Assembly (NCBI GenBank): GCA_963763135.1
Contig: CAVXNJ010000002.1
Coordinates: 509,904 to 573,903, forward strand
Reading direction: 5' to 3'
Source of the DNA: JANMZO01 sp963763135
GTDB lineage: Bacteria > Actinomycetota > Acidimicrobiia > Acidimicrobiales > JANYDT01
DNA: 64,000 bases
Positions 43,506 through 52,073 of this stretch are shown piece by piece (the stretch's first letter is position 1; every line of letters begins with the position of its first letter). The notes beneath the pieces were generated by a model. The model saw nothing but the letters and a program-made list of their open reading frames with translations. It was not told the DNA's origin and made no database searches. The translations under genes were made by a program, and so were the position numbers.

Positions 43506-43930
43506 TTGGAGTTGTTGGAGGCATGGTTTGTCGTCGCGTTCGGTTCGTGGGCGCCGACAACGATTCGTCAGACCCGGTCCGCTGTTGACCGGTACCTACA
43601 CCCGCAGCTCGACTCGATCCGTGTCGGGGAACTCACACCGTCTGTGATCGACGCTGCGTACGTTCGTCTGCGTGTCTCGGGTGGCGGTCGCGGGCAAGGA
43701 CTGTCGTCGGGAACGTTGGCTCGGGTGAACGTCGTGTTGCGCTCGGCCTTGGCGCAGGCGCAGCGGTGGGGATGGATCTTCGATAACCCCGTCGAGCGGG
43801 CCCATCGCATGAAGGTCCGCAAGATCGAACGCAAGCCGCCGACGCCGGATGAAATTGCAACGTTGATTCGATGGCTCGCCGAGCACGATGACCTGTTGCA
43901 TCTGTTAGTCGCAGTGGCCGTGCCACCTGT
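43506..43930 (+). pseudogene. Tyrosine recombinase fragment (N-terminal core-binding domain)
   Basis: LLEAWFVVAFGSWAPTTIRQ through AHRMKVRKIERKPPTPDE to LAEHDDLLHLLVAVAVPP is nearly identical to the integrase at 61630. Both the first 75 residues and the whole catalytic domain (Arg, HxxR, Tyr) are missing; similarity stops at about 43925. It shows the unshifted GATTCGATGG reading that is damaged in the other copy. Not functional. Confidence 0.88.
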
Positions 43931-44155
43931 ATGGGGAAAACATGGCCGGTCATGGGGAGAATCTCACGTCCGCTGACAATCATGTCGATCATTGGTTTCA
44001 GGTTGGAACGTATCCATCTTGACCAATCCGGTGGGACGGCACCGCGAAATCGCGTGATTCGTACCCGTGTTGCGACGGGGTCTAACGAACTGCGCTCGTG
44101 GGTCTCGGGCACTGTTCGTGTCAAGGTGCGTCGAATTTGTGTCGAGGGTCGCGAG

Positions 44156-46438
44156 ATGACGAGGGGGAGAAGGAAGGCGACACAACTACCGAGGGTGGGT
44201 CGCGTCCGGTACGAGGGTCTTGTCGTGTTGACGCTGTTTGGTGTGACCATTGCCTTTTGCTACCTGTTGAGTGCGTTCCAGGGTCAAGAAGCTCATGCGC
44301 ATGATCGGGCGGCGCGCGCCATGCAGCTCGTGAGCACGGTTCGCGCTATCGATGGTGTTGAATGGCGTGCGATCGCGGGTGAGCCTCTCGGTGACGCGTC
44401 GGCGCGGCTTTCGAGCCAGTCCGCTGCGCTTAAGGCTCTTTTGCGTAATGGTGTTGGGTCGCAATCATTGGCTGTTATGTCGGGTGAGTACGTTGGCGCC
44501 GTTGGCGCGATGTTCGATGCGCTTCGCAGCGGAGATCGTGAGCGGGCAGAAGCGTTAGACCTCGAGCGCGTCGATCCGGCGTTCGATCGTCTGATCGGTG
44601 CTGCGGAGCGTGAAGCGACCGAGCAGGCACGTTCGGCTGAACGTACGGAGCTAGGAGTTCAACGGCTGGCGTGGGCTACGACCTGGGCACTTGTCGTGGT
44701 CGCTGTCGTGTTGGCCCGTTTGGCGTTCGGGCTACGGTCGGGGTCGTTGAAGCGTAGGATGTTGGTCGAGTCCGAAGAACGATTCCGATCGGTCGTGGAG
44801 GGCTCTCGGGATGTTTTCACGTTGATCTCGGCGGACGGCGATGTTGTTGTGTTGAACCGCGATCCTGGCGTCCTGGCGCTTGTGGGCATTGGCGGAACGG
44901 TGAAGCGAATTGGTGAACTCGTCACCGGCGCTTCGCTAGAAGATTGGGTGCGGTGCGATGCGCTGTTGCGGTCGGTGTCGGGTGGCGAACGTTTCGAATT
45001 CGACAGGTCTGACGGAGCGGGAGTAGTCCATCATTTCGAAGCAATTGGGTCCTGTCTTGCTGGACGCCGGACGGACACGGTGTGGGTGTGGCGAGATGTC
45101 ACGGATCGTCGACGATTGGAGGCAGAGTTGCATTACCGTGCACTGCACGATTCGTTGACGGGTCTTGCGAATCGGGTGTTGTTTCGTGAGCGAATCGATG
45201 AGGAGTTGGTCGTCGCGTCGCGTACCGGGGAGCAGGTCGCGGTGCTGTTTTGTGATCTCGATGACTTCAAAAACATCAATGACACTTTGGGTCACGAAAT
45301 GGGGGATGAGCTTCTCCGGACAGTTGCCGATCGCCTTTCGCAATGCACGCGAGGCAACGAGACTGTGGCTCGCTTGGGTGGGGACGAGTTCGCGATTGTC
45401 ATGCGCACGGAGTCGATCGATGCGGTGCGTACGATTGCGGAACGGATGCTTTCGGCGGTCGGTGAGACTCTATTGCTCGGGGACCAGGTCGTGTATCCGT
45501 CGATGAGTATCGGGGTGGTCGTGTCGAATCCGGGCGATGCGAGCGATCATTTGCTTCGAAGCGCAGACCTCGCCATGTACAGTGCGAAGCGGGCTGGGAA
45601 GAGACGACTGGCGATGTTCGACCCGTCAATGCATTCGCAGGCTGTGGAGTTGCTATCCCTGGGTACCGATGTCGTTTCAGCTCTGCGGGCTGGCGAGTTC
45701 AAGTTGCTGTTCCAACCGACGTTGGGCCTGACGGGTGGTGTGGTCCAAGGGGTTGAGGCGTTGCTGCGATGGGACCACCCGGAGCGCGGCCCCCTTGTGC
45801 CAGCGGATTTTCTCTCGGCCGCTGAGGCAAGTGGCATGATCACGGTTATCGGTGCATGGGTAATGGGTGAGGCATGTCGGGCAGCAGTCGAGTTCGCGTC
45901 AGCGGCTGGTCGTCCTATCACGATGGCGGTGAACGTCTCGCCACAACAGCTGCGTGATTCAGGTTTCGCTGACATGGTGCTTGCCACGTTGAGTCGCTCT
46001 GGCTTATCCCCGCAATGCCTGGTTTTAGAGGTCACGGAGCGTATCCTGTTTGACGAGCGACTCGAGTTCGACCAGCTGACACGTCTGCGCACGAGTGGTG
46101 TCGAGATCGCCGTTGATGACTTCGGCACGGGTTACAACCTTATCGATCATCTGCAACGCCTTCCCATCACTACAGTGAAGATTGACCGATCGTTTGTGAG
46201 CGGCGACGCGGTAGCGAACGAGCACCGTCACGCGTTCCTCGCAGCGATGGTTGGGCTGGCGGCAAGTCTCGATCTTCGCTGCGTTGCAGAAGGCATCGAA
46301 AACAGCTACCAAGCGGAGGAGCTTCGGCTCCTGGGTTGTAACGCGGCGCAAGGCTACTTCTGGTCGGCCCCCGCGACGTTTGATGACATTGCACGACAGC
46401 TATTGCCGGATCGATTGGCCGACGCTGCGTCCCGATGA
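44156..46438 (+). CDS. Membrane-bound GGDEF-EAL cyclic di-GMP enzyme
   Basis: The 760-residue protein has two spans (about 18-40, YEGLVVLTLFGVTIAFCYLL; and about 173-193) flanking an extracytoplasmic helical sensor. A PAS-like domain follows (about 210-320, ERFRSVVEGSRDVFTLISADG). The GGDEF domain has the intact RLGGDEFAIV near 407 and HDSLTGLANR. The EAL domain has VEALLRWDHP near 532, NVSPQQLRD, DDFGTGYN and KIDRSFV, so both activities look possible. ATG 44156 has GAGGGTCGCGAG upstream; the frame is open to 43931, so a longer start cannot be excluded. It follows the integrase fragment directly and is the first intact cargo after it. Confidence 0.9.
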   Translation: MTRGRRKATQLPRVGRVRYEGLVVLTLFGVTIAFCYLLSAFQGQEAHAHDRAARAMQLVSTVRAIDGVEWRAIAGEPLGDASARLSSQSAALKALLRNGVGSQSLAVMSGEYVGAVGAMFDALRSGDRERAEALDLERVDPAFDRLIGAAEREATEQARSAERTELGVQRLAWATTWALVVVAVVLARLAFGLRSGSLKRRMLVESEERFRSVVEGSRDVFTLISADGDVVVLNRDPGVLALVGIGGTVKRIGELVTGASLEDWVRCDALLRSVSGGERFEFDRSDGAGVVHHFEAIGSCLAGRRTDTVWVWRDVTDRRRLEAELHYRALHDSLTGLANRVLFRERIDEELVVASRTGEQVAVLFCDLDDFKNINDTLGHEMGDELLRTVADRLSQCTRGNETVARLGGDEFAIVMRTESIDAVRTIAERMLSAVGETLLLGDQVVYPSMSIGVVVSNPGDASDHLLRSADLAMYSAKRAGKRRLAMFDPSMHSQAVELLSLGTDVVSALRAGEFKLLFQPTLGLTGGVVQGVEALLRWDHPERGPLVPADFLSAAEASGMITVIGAWVMGEACRAAVEFASAAGRPITMAVNVSPQQLRDSGFADMVLATLSRSGLSPQCLVLEVTERILFDERLEFDQLTRLRTSGVEIAVDDFGTGYNLIDHLQRLPITTVKIDRSFVSGDAVANEHRHAFLAAMVGLAASLDLRCVAEGIENSYQAEELRLLGCNAAQGYFWSAPATFDDIARQLLPDRLADAASR

Positions 46439-46521
46439 AGGTGCAATGCTGACACTGGCGTAGCCGTCTCAGCCCGGCACCCGGGTCCAAACCACCATGA
46501 CTGTGGATGATTTGGTGCGGG

Positions 46522-47088
46522 CTATTCGGGTGCGGGGGTCAACGGCTTGGACGCGTTGATCACACCGCGCCGGTTCGCGATCCTGTACATGACGGACCAC
46601 GCAATGGCGAGAACGGAAAGTCCGGCCGTGAACTGGTACAGCGGGGCGCTGCGGTCAGAACCGGCGAAGGCTCCGTGGAGGCTGGTCAACCAGAACGTCA
46701 GATAGCTGGAGAGGTGGACCGCACGCCACACCCGTTTGGAAAGCCGCTTCTTCGCGAGCGAGGTGAGTTCAACGGCGAGGAGCGTCCATGCGGCAAAAAT
46801 GCCTAAGGCCACTGCGCCCGTCTTCCACTTGGATACGAACGGCACGGCGATATCGACTAATCCAAAGTGCACATAGTTGTCGGCGACGAGGGCCACGAGA
46901 TGGATCCCGGTGAACGTGACCGCCAAGCCTCCGAGCCAACGGTGGAGGTCCAAGATCCAGGCTGGTCGTCGCTGTTCGGGGAACGCTTTCGTGGCCAAGA
47001 CCACGCCCCACACGACCGACGCTGTCAGCATCATCCAACCGACTATTCCCGATGCTCTCGTCGTATACCACCAGAACTGCGAGTTCAT
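46522..47088 (-). CDS. Ferric-reductase-like heme membrane protein
   Basis: The 188-residue membrane protein has about six helices of the ferric-reductase-like (FRD/YedZ) fold. Candidate heme ligands are His in DLHRWLGGL and GIHLVAL, and in RAVHLSSYL and SLHGAFAG, the usual two pairs on adjacent helices. Its start overlaps the apbE stop (ATGA). It would pass electrons across the membrane to, or from, flavin or metal at the outer face. It is the last gene of a four-gene operon. Confidence 0.85.
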   Translation of the reverse strand: MNSQFWWYTTRASGIVGWMMLTASVVWGVVLATKAFPEQRRPAWILDLHRWLGGLAVTFTGIHLVALVADNYVHFGLVDIAVPFVSKWKTGAVALGIFAAWTLLAVELTSLAKKRLSKRVWRAVHLSSYLTFWLTSLHGAFAGSDRSAPLYQFTAGLSVLAIAWSVMYRIANRRGVINASKPLTPAPE

Positions 47089-48017
47089 GCTGCACCGGCT
47101 TTCGGTCGGAGTTCGACATCAGCAAACTCATATGTACACAAAATGTCCCCAGTGACGGTTATCGCCAAACCTTCCACGCCACGCTTTTCCAATTCATCGA
47201 TCACGTCCGAGCTGCCGGCCAAGAGGCCGGTCTTCGCCAACACCTCGGCCTGCCACCCGGTGGGTGCCGCGACCGTGACAGCAACGAGATCAGTTTCGGA
47301 CTCATGACCGGTGCGGGGATCCAGGATGTGGTGATGATCCCGGGTCCCGTGACGCCATCGGCGGGAGGACACACTCGATGTCGCCACCCCGCCGTGGTTG
47401 ATTGCGAGTGAACACAAAACCCCATCGGAGGGATCGGCATGTTCGACATCGACCAGCCAACCCTGGGCATCCGGAGGAGTTCCCGCCATCGATATGTCGC
47501 CGCCGATACTCACCAGAGCACCCAAGGCTCCGTTCTCTATCAGCCACGCCACCAGAAGATCGGCACCGAACCCCTTGCCGATTCCACCTGGATCAATAGC
47601 AAAACCGACGGGCACGGTCACGGTGAGGCCAGCTGTTGACACCACAACGTCGGTCATCGGGCGGATTCCAAGGGGACCTGCCGGAAGGGTCGTCGTCCTT
47701 GACGGATCAACCCGACTGGACGCGTAACCGTCGTCGACCAACTGGGCGAGGATGGTCGGGTTGAACGCTCCGGCACTGGTGCGCCAGCCTTCGATCATCC
47801 GGTTGACGAGTTCCATGGTTTCGACGGCTACCAGTGTCGGAGAGCCGTCCGACTGATTGATTCGACTGATGTCGCTGGTCGGCAGAAAGCGTGACCACCG
47901 GGCCTCCAGCTGCGCGAGTTCCCCAACCGCGCGACCGATGAGTTGTGGATCCTCGACGGATGCGAGGATCAACAACTCACTGGCCATTACCCGACCGCGG
48001 AACTCAACGACTTCCAT
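47085..48017 (-). CDS. apbE: FAD:protein FMN transferase
   Basis: The 310-residue ApbE-family enzyme covalently attaches FMN to Thr/Ser of exported redox proteins. Landmarks are LEARWSRFLPTSDISRINQSDG, FNPTI, AIDPGGIGKGFGAD, ALVSIGGDISMAG, ATSSVSSRRW, then HHILDPRTG and the C-terminal metal-site Asp/Thr region (AEVLAKTGLLAG). I see no clear lipobox, so it may be cytoplasmic or anchored otherwise. It overlaps the genes on both sides, so the operon is translated as a unit. Its target is not obvious; see the two upstream exported proteins. Confidence 0.92.
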   Translation of the reverse strand: MEVVEFRGRVMASELLILASVEDPQLIGRAVGELAQLEARWSRFLPTSDISRINQSDGSPTLVAVETMELVNRMIEGWRTSAGAFNPTILAQLVDDGYASSRVDPSRTTTLPAGPLGIRPMTDVVVSTAGLTVTVPVGFAIDPGGIGKGFGADLLVAWLIENGALGALVSIGGDISMAGTPPDAQGWLVDVEHADPSDGVLCSLAINHGGVATSSVSSRRWRHGTRDHHHILDPRTGHESETDLVAVTVAAPTGWQAEVLAKTGLLAGSSDVIDELEKRGVEGLAITVTGDILCTYEFADVELRPKAGAA

Positions 48018-48477
48018 TGCTTTTCGCCCTCGGTGCCGCCGACGGTGCGGCTTGCCGCACTACTGGTTGAGCGCTCAGTACAACCGGTCCTTGCGGCTTT
48101 TGCTGTCCTGCGGTTTGCTGGCTGATCAGCGTTGCCGACCCACCAGTTGCAGTCGCCACCTGGTTGGCGGACCCGGAGGTGCCAATCAGTACGGCGTTTT
48201 GAGCGACGGGAAGGACTGGTTCCGGAGCTACCGTCGGGGCGACGGAGACGTTGGTCGCTGATTGGTGAAGGCCCATGATGCCAACGAGCCCGAGCATCGA
48301 AGCGACGCCGAAGCCAGCGGCGACTACTCGCCCGCCGGCTGCTACATGCGGTCGTTTACCGGATGAGGGGCGACGTGTCGCTCCTGGATTTGCTGATTGG
48401 GCGGAAACCGCCGATCGGGCCGGCCGGGTTGATGGTGTACCTGCGGTGCGATTCGAGGAGATCGAAAGATCAGTCAT
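48004..48477 (-). CDS. Single-span membrane-anchored protein of the ApbE operon
   Basis: The 157-residue protein has a basic, Ser/Pro-rich cytoplasmic N-terminus (to about 47), one span (RVVAAGFGVASMLGLVGIMGL) and an outer Ala/Thr/Val/Gln-rich, low-complexity domain. GAAGGAGGTGG, 8 bases before ATG 48477, fixes the start. The outer part contains TGGSAT and TSGSA, loosely like Ser/Thr-rich FMN-attachment sites, but not a match to the usual D-x-x-TGAT form. It overlaps the upstream gene by 8 bases and apbE by 14. Not a recognised family. Confidence 0.72.
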   Translation of the reverse strand: MTDLSISSNRTAGTPSTRPARSAVSAQSANPGATRRPSSGKRPHVAAGGRVVAAGFGVASMLGLVGIMGLHQSATNVSVAPTVAPEPVLPVAQNAVLIGTSGSANQVATATGGSATLISQQTAGQQKPQGPVVLSAQPVVRQAAPSAAPRAKSNGSR

Positions 48478-49021
48478 CGTCGCCACCTCCTTCGTATTCG
48501 TGTTCGTGTTCTCCGCCACCGGATCCAGCGTTTGCGGCCGGGGCGGCTTGCGTGATGGGTTCGTTCACCGCGGCATCAACGGTGCCGTCGGGCTTTAGTG
48601 TTCCGGTGAACTCCAACGTCCGGGCCCCGTTGGTGAAGGTCACTTTCAGGACCTTCAGGTCGGTCTGACTCAGCGTCCAGGTCCAGCCCGAAGAAGGTGC
48701 CACTTCGGCCAGACCGAGAGACCCATTCGCCGCCGAGAGCGTCACCGTCCCGGCGACATCGACGACGAAGTCCTGGGTGCCGGCGTTAGCGATGGTGTCG
48801 GTCCCGGATGCTGTCTGGTTCAGTTGGACATTGACAGCCTGAGGAATCGTTGTGAGGTCGGCCGTGGCTAACGTCCCGACCGGGCTCTTCTGCGTGCGGT
48901 TCAAGATGCCGAGGTTGGCGCTCACGGCGAACGCCCCGGCCAGGGCTACTGCGACGATCGATGTTGCCGTGATAAGGCGAGTCCGACGAGAGGGGGAAGA
49001 AGTTGCTCGTGGTGTGTTCAT
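48470..49021 (-). CDS. Exported protein with His/Glu/Asp-rich tail, first gene of the ApbE operon
   Basis: The 183-residue protein has an N-terminal signal anchor (RLITATSIVAVALAGAFAVS). A small beta-rich domain follows: GTVTLSAANGSLGLAEVAPS, SGWTWTLSQTDLKVLKVTF and LEFTGTLKPDGTVDAAV. Similar domains occur beside ferric-reductase/ApbE genes in actinobacteria. The C-terminus is a metal-binding-looking tail, GGGEHEHEYEGGGDDD. ATG 49021 gives a clean signal sequence; the frame open to 49198 lies upstream of it. It may hold metal ions for the redox chain; this role is inferred. Confidence 0.75.
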   Translation of the reverse strand: MNTPRATSSPSRRTRLITATSIVAVALAGAFAVSANLGILNRTQKSPVGTLATADLTTIPQAVNVQLNQTASGTDTIANAGTQDFVVDVAGTVTLSAANGSLGLAEVAPSSGWTWTLSQTDLKVLKVTFTNGARTLEFTGTLKPDGTVDAAVNEPITQAAPAANAGSGGGEHEHEYEGGGDDD

Positions 49022-49502
49022 GCAATCGAAGGTACGGAATCGGACCCCAATGGGCGGCCAGCACAAGGCAAAAGTTCGGTAAAGGTCCAAACGGCCGTTC
49101 CAACGCCTGTGCGTGGGGACCACCGGATCCACAGCGTTGAAGGCTGATCCGGTTGACTGGGTGCTTCTCGATCTCGGGCTCCCAGATCTCGAGCCCAAGA
49201 ACTGAGGGGGCCATGGTTACTCACGATTCTCTGCATTATCGCTAGTGTCCCGAGTCAGAAATCCGCTGCTGAATTATCGGCCATATTCGCCCCTCGCTGC
49301 CTCCTCGGCGTTGCGGTTGGGTGAAGCAGGCGCTGCCTTCTGCGTCGTTGCGAGGAACAAATCTGACTCGCTAATTCCGCGACCCTTCTCTGACTCAGGA
49401 CACTAGTAGATGTCGGGCTGGATGAGCGACTCAGTGAAGGCGATGGTCCTTTACCGTTGCTTGCGCCCCCGGGGCCATGTGTACAGGCAGCCGTTCGAAT
49501 GT
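49022..49502. other. Intergenic region with MITE-like element
   Basis: The stretch of 481 bases lies between the ApbE operon (its promoter must be near 49030-49200) and the 3' end of the P-type ATPase. Its centre is a MITE-like element (49242-49406). From about 49493 the sequence is shared with the ATPase fragment at 39013. I see no gene. Confidence 0.6.
49242..49406. mobile_element. MITE-like element with 17-bp inverted ends and CTAG flanks
   Basis: The left end CTAGTGTCCCGAGTCAGAA mirrors the right end CTGACTCAGGACACTAG with one mismatch. The element is 165 bases long and has no transposase. Both ends carry CTAG, as expected for insertion into a CTAG target (known for IS630-type elements), though the family is not proven. 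Confidence 0.7.
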
Positions 49503-52073
49503 TTATACAGCGGCCCGTCGTTTGTAGAGCTCGAACCAGGCAAGGGACGCGGTTCCGGCGACGAACGCGACGATCCAGTCGAGGAGGGACAGGGGTCCGA
49601 AGTGGAAGGCGTGCCGCAGCGTAGGGATGGTGAGAAGCACGATGACCGCGCCGCTGGCACCGGAGAGGATCCACTTCAGTGTTGGGTTTTTCCGTTCGCG
49701 GAACGACCGACCGATCGGGCGCTGCCACGATCGGTTCACGAGGATCAGGGTCAGGTTCCCGACGAAGAGGGTGAGGAACGCCACGGAGCGGACAACTTCG
49801 TCGGGCTCGTTTGACCACAGCGCCCAGGCGTAGACGCCGAGCGTTACGGCGAGAACCGACAGTCCTTGGAGGCCGGCGATCGTGAGGTCGCGTCGTGTGA
49901 ACAATGGCGCGCCGACTGGGCGGGGCGGCCGTTCCATCACCTGCGGGTCGACCTGTTCGGCCTCAAACACGATCGAACAGGCGGGGTCCACGACGAGCTG
50001 GAGGAACGCGATCTGTACTGGGAGCAGAACGAGCGGCCAGCCTGGAACGAACACGGGGATGAGCGTCATCCCGAATATGGGGACGTGTATCGCGAGTATG
50101 TAGGCCATCGCTTTGTGGAGGTTGTCGAAGATGCCGCGTCCCTGGCGGACACCGCCGGCGATCGAGCTGAAGTCGTCATCGGTGATTACGAGGTCGGCTG
50201 ATTCGCGAGCGACGTCGGTGCCGCGGGAGCCCATCGCTATGCCGATGTCGGCGGCGCGCAACGCGGGTGCGTCGTTGACGCCGTCGCCGGTCATGCCCAC
50301 GACCTCACCGTTGGCTTTGAGGGCGCGGATGAGCTGGAGCTTCTGGTCTGGCACCATGCGAGCGAACACATTCACGGTCCGGACGCGTTCGGCGAGTTCG
50401 TCGTCGCTCATCGCTGCGAGTTCGGGTCCGGTGATGGCGCCGGCGGATGTCTCTATGTCGACGGCCCGGGCGATGGAGAGCGCTGTGCCGGGGTAGTCGC
50501 CGGTGATCATCACGACCCGGATGCCGGCGCGGTGACAGGTGTTGACGGCGCTGGACGCGTCGGGGCGAACGGGGTCGTGGACGCCGACGAGTCCAACGTA
50601 TTCGAAGTCGAAGTCGTGTTGCTGTTCCGGCAGCGGGGCGGCGGCGGTGAACTTTGCTCGGGCGACGGCAAGGATCCGCAGTCCGCTGCTTGCTGCGGTT
50701 TCGATTTGCGTGTCGAGTGCAGCCCGGGCCGTTGCAGGGAGGTGACAGAGATCGGCTATTGCTTCGGGTGCACCTTTGGCTGCGATGACGTGGTCGGAGC
50801 GGTCGGGGGAGCGCCACACGTGGGAGAGCGCCAAGAGTTCCTCGGAGAGCGGGTACTCGCGGACGAGATCCCACCCGCTGTGGAGATGTTCGGTCCCGGC
50901 GAGGGATCGTTCTCCGAACTGCCGGAACGCCCGGTCCATGGGGTCGAACGGGTTGAGCGGCGAGGCGAGTACGGCGTATTCGACGAGTTGATGGAACTGC
51001 TCCGGGAGGGCCGTGTCGTCGACGCGGAGGGAAACGCCGTCAACGACGAGCGAGGCGACCTCCATTGTGTTGAGGGTCAGCGTGCCGGTCTTGTCGACGC
51101 AGATGGCGGTGGCGGATCCGAGGGTCTCAATTACTGCGGAGCGCCGGGTGAGGACGTGGCGCTGGGACATTCGCCATGCGCCGAGCGCGAGGAACACGGT
51201 GAGGACGACGGGGATCTCCTCGGGCAGCATTGCCATGGCCGCACCGATGGCGACGAGGAGGCCTTGAAGCCAGTCGTGGCGCGTCAATCCGAAGACTAGG
51301 AGGACGATCGCGGCGGCAGCGATCCCGCATGCGGCAATGAAGCGAACGAAGCGGGCGAGTTCGCGCTGTAGTGGTGTCCGTGTGGGTTCGATCGTTCGTA
51401 GCGCGTTCCCGATGCGACCTAGTGCGGTCTCGGCGCCCGTGTCAACGATGGTGGCGATGCCTCGGCCTTTCACCACGAGGGTGCCAGAGAACACCCACGG
51501 CGTCCCTTCGCCGCCCGGGGCGCCCATCAGTTCGGTCCCGGTGGCGGGGAGTGTGGCTGCCTTGCGTACTGGGACGGCTTCGCCGGTGAGTGTTGATTCG
51601 TCAACGGTGAGGTTGACGCAGTCGATGAGGAATCCGTCTGCGGGCACGCGGTCGCCTTCGCTGAGGAGCACAATGTCTTCGCGCACGACATCACGTCCCG
51701 CGATCCGGTGCTGCTCGCCGTCGCGAATTACGAGCGCTCGCGGGGAGGAAAGGTCACGAAGCGCTGTGAGAGCATTCTCGGTTTTGTGTTCCTGGTACAG
51801 CGAGATCGCGATGACGACGACTACGAACAACATCAAAATGATGCCGTCGACCGGCTCGGCGAGCACGAAGTACAAGGCGCCGGCGCCAACCAGGAATAGC
51901 AGCATCGGTTCTCGTAGGACGTCGCGTAGTTGTTGCACGATCCGTCGTGGCTTGGCTGTGGGGAGTTCGTTCGGTCCGTCAGCAGCGAGCCGGCGGCTGG
52001 CGGCTTCCGCGCTCAGGCCCGCGACGGTTGACGGGTCGACGATTCCCCCTGCGTCGCCGGAATGCATGGTCAT
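49503..52073 (-). CDS. P-type cation-transporting ATPase (P2 / Ca-type)
   Basis: The 856-residue ion pump has an N-terminal cation-ATPase segment (GLSAEAASRRLAADGPNELP), the actuator LTGEAVP near 160, the M4 motif LPEEIPVVLTVFLALGAWRM, the phosphorylation site CVDKTGTLT near 325, KGAPEAI, and the hinge TGDGVNDAPALR near 597. C-terminal helices M5-M10 follow. PEEIP in M4 points to the P2 class (Ca, or other cations) rather than heavy-metal pumps; there is no N-terminal metal domain. It starts in an ATGA overlap with the ABC permease gene. Its own fragment, scrambled, lies at 39013. Confidence 0.92.
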   Translation of the reverse strand: MTMHSGDAGGIVDPSTVAGLSAEAASRRLAADGPNELPTAKPRRIVQQLRDVLREPMLLFLVGAGALYFVLAEPVDGIILMLFVVVVIAISLYQEHKTENALTALRDLSSPRALVIRDGEQHRIAGRDVVREDIVLLSEGDRVPADGFLIDCVNLTVDESTLTGEAVPVRKAATLPATGTELMGAPGGEGTPWVFSGTLVVKGRGIATIVDTGAETALGRIGNALRTIEPTRTPLQRELARFVRFIAACGIAAAAIVLLVFGLTRHDWLQGLLVAIGAAMAMLPEEIPVVLTVFLALGAWRMSQRHVLTRRSAVIETLGSATAICVDKTGTLTLNTMEVASLVVDGVSLRVDDTALPEQFHQLVEYAVLASPLNPFDPMDRAFRQFGERSLAGTEHLHSGWDLVREYPLSEELLALSHVWRSPDRSDHVIAAKGAPEAIADLCHLPATARAALDTQIETAASSGLRILAVARAKFTAAAPLPEQQHDFDFEYVGLVGVHDPVRPDASSAVNTCHRAGIRVVMITGDYPGTALSIARAVDIETSAGAITGPELAAMSDDELAERVRTVNVFARMVPDQKLQLIRALKANGEVVGMTGDGVNDAPALRAADIGIAMGSRGTDVARESADLVITDDDFSSIAGGVRQGRGIFDNLHKAMAYILAIHVPIFGMTLIPVFVPGWPLVLLPVQIAFLQLVVDPACSIVFEAEQVDPQVMERPPRPVGAPLFTRRDLTIAGLQGLSVLAVTLGVYAWALWSNEPDEVVRSVAFLTLFVGNLTLILVNRSWQRPIGRSFRERKNPTLKWILSGASGAVIVLLTIPTLRHAFHFGPLSLLDWIVAFVAGTASLAWFELYKRRAAV

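Noticed and set aside
48004..48477. Flavinylation site in the membrane-anchored protein
   Set aside because: TGGSAT and TSGSA resemble Ser/Thr-rich acceptor sites, but the conserved D-x-x-(T/S)GAT context of FMN-binding domains is not present, so I do not claim it.
49255..49818. 187-residue minus-strand frame across the MITE-like element and the ATPase 3' end
   Set aside because: It overlaps the ATPase in another frame and runs into the inverted-repeat element; it is chance coding.
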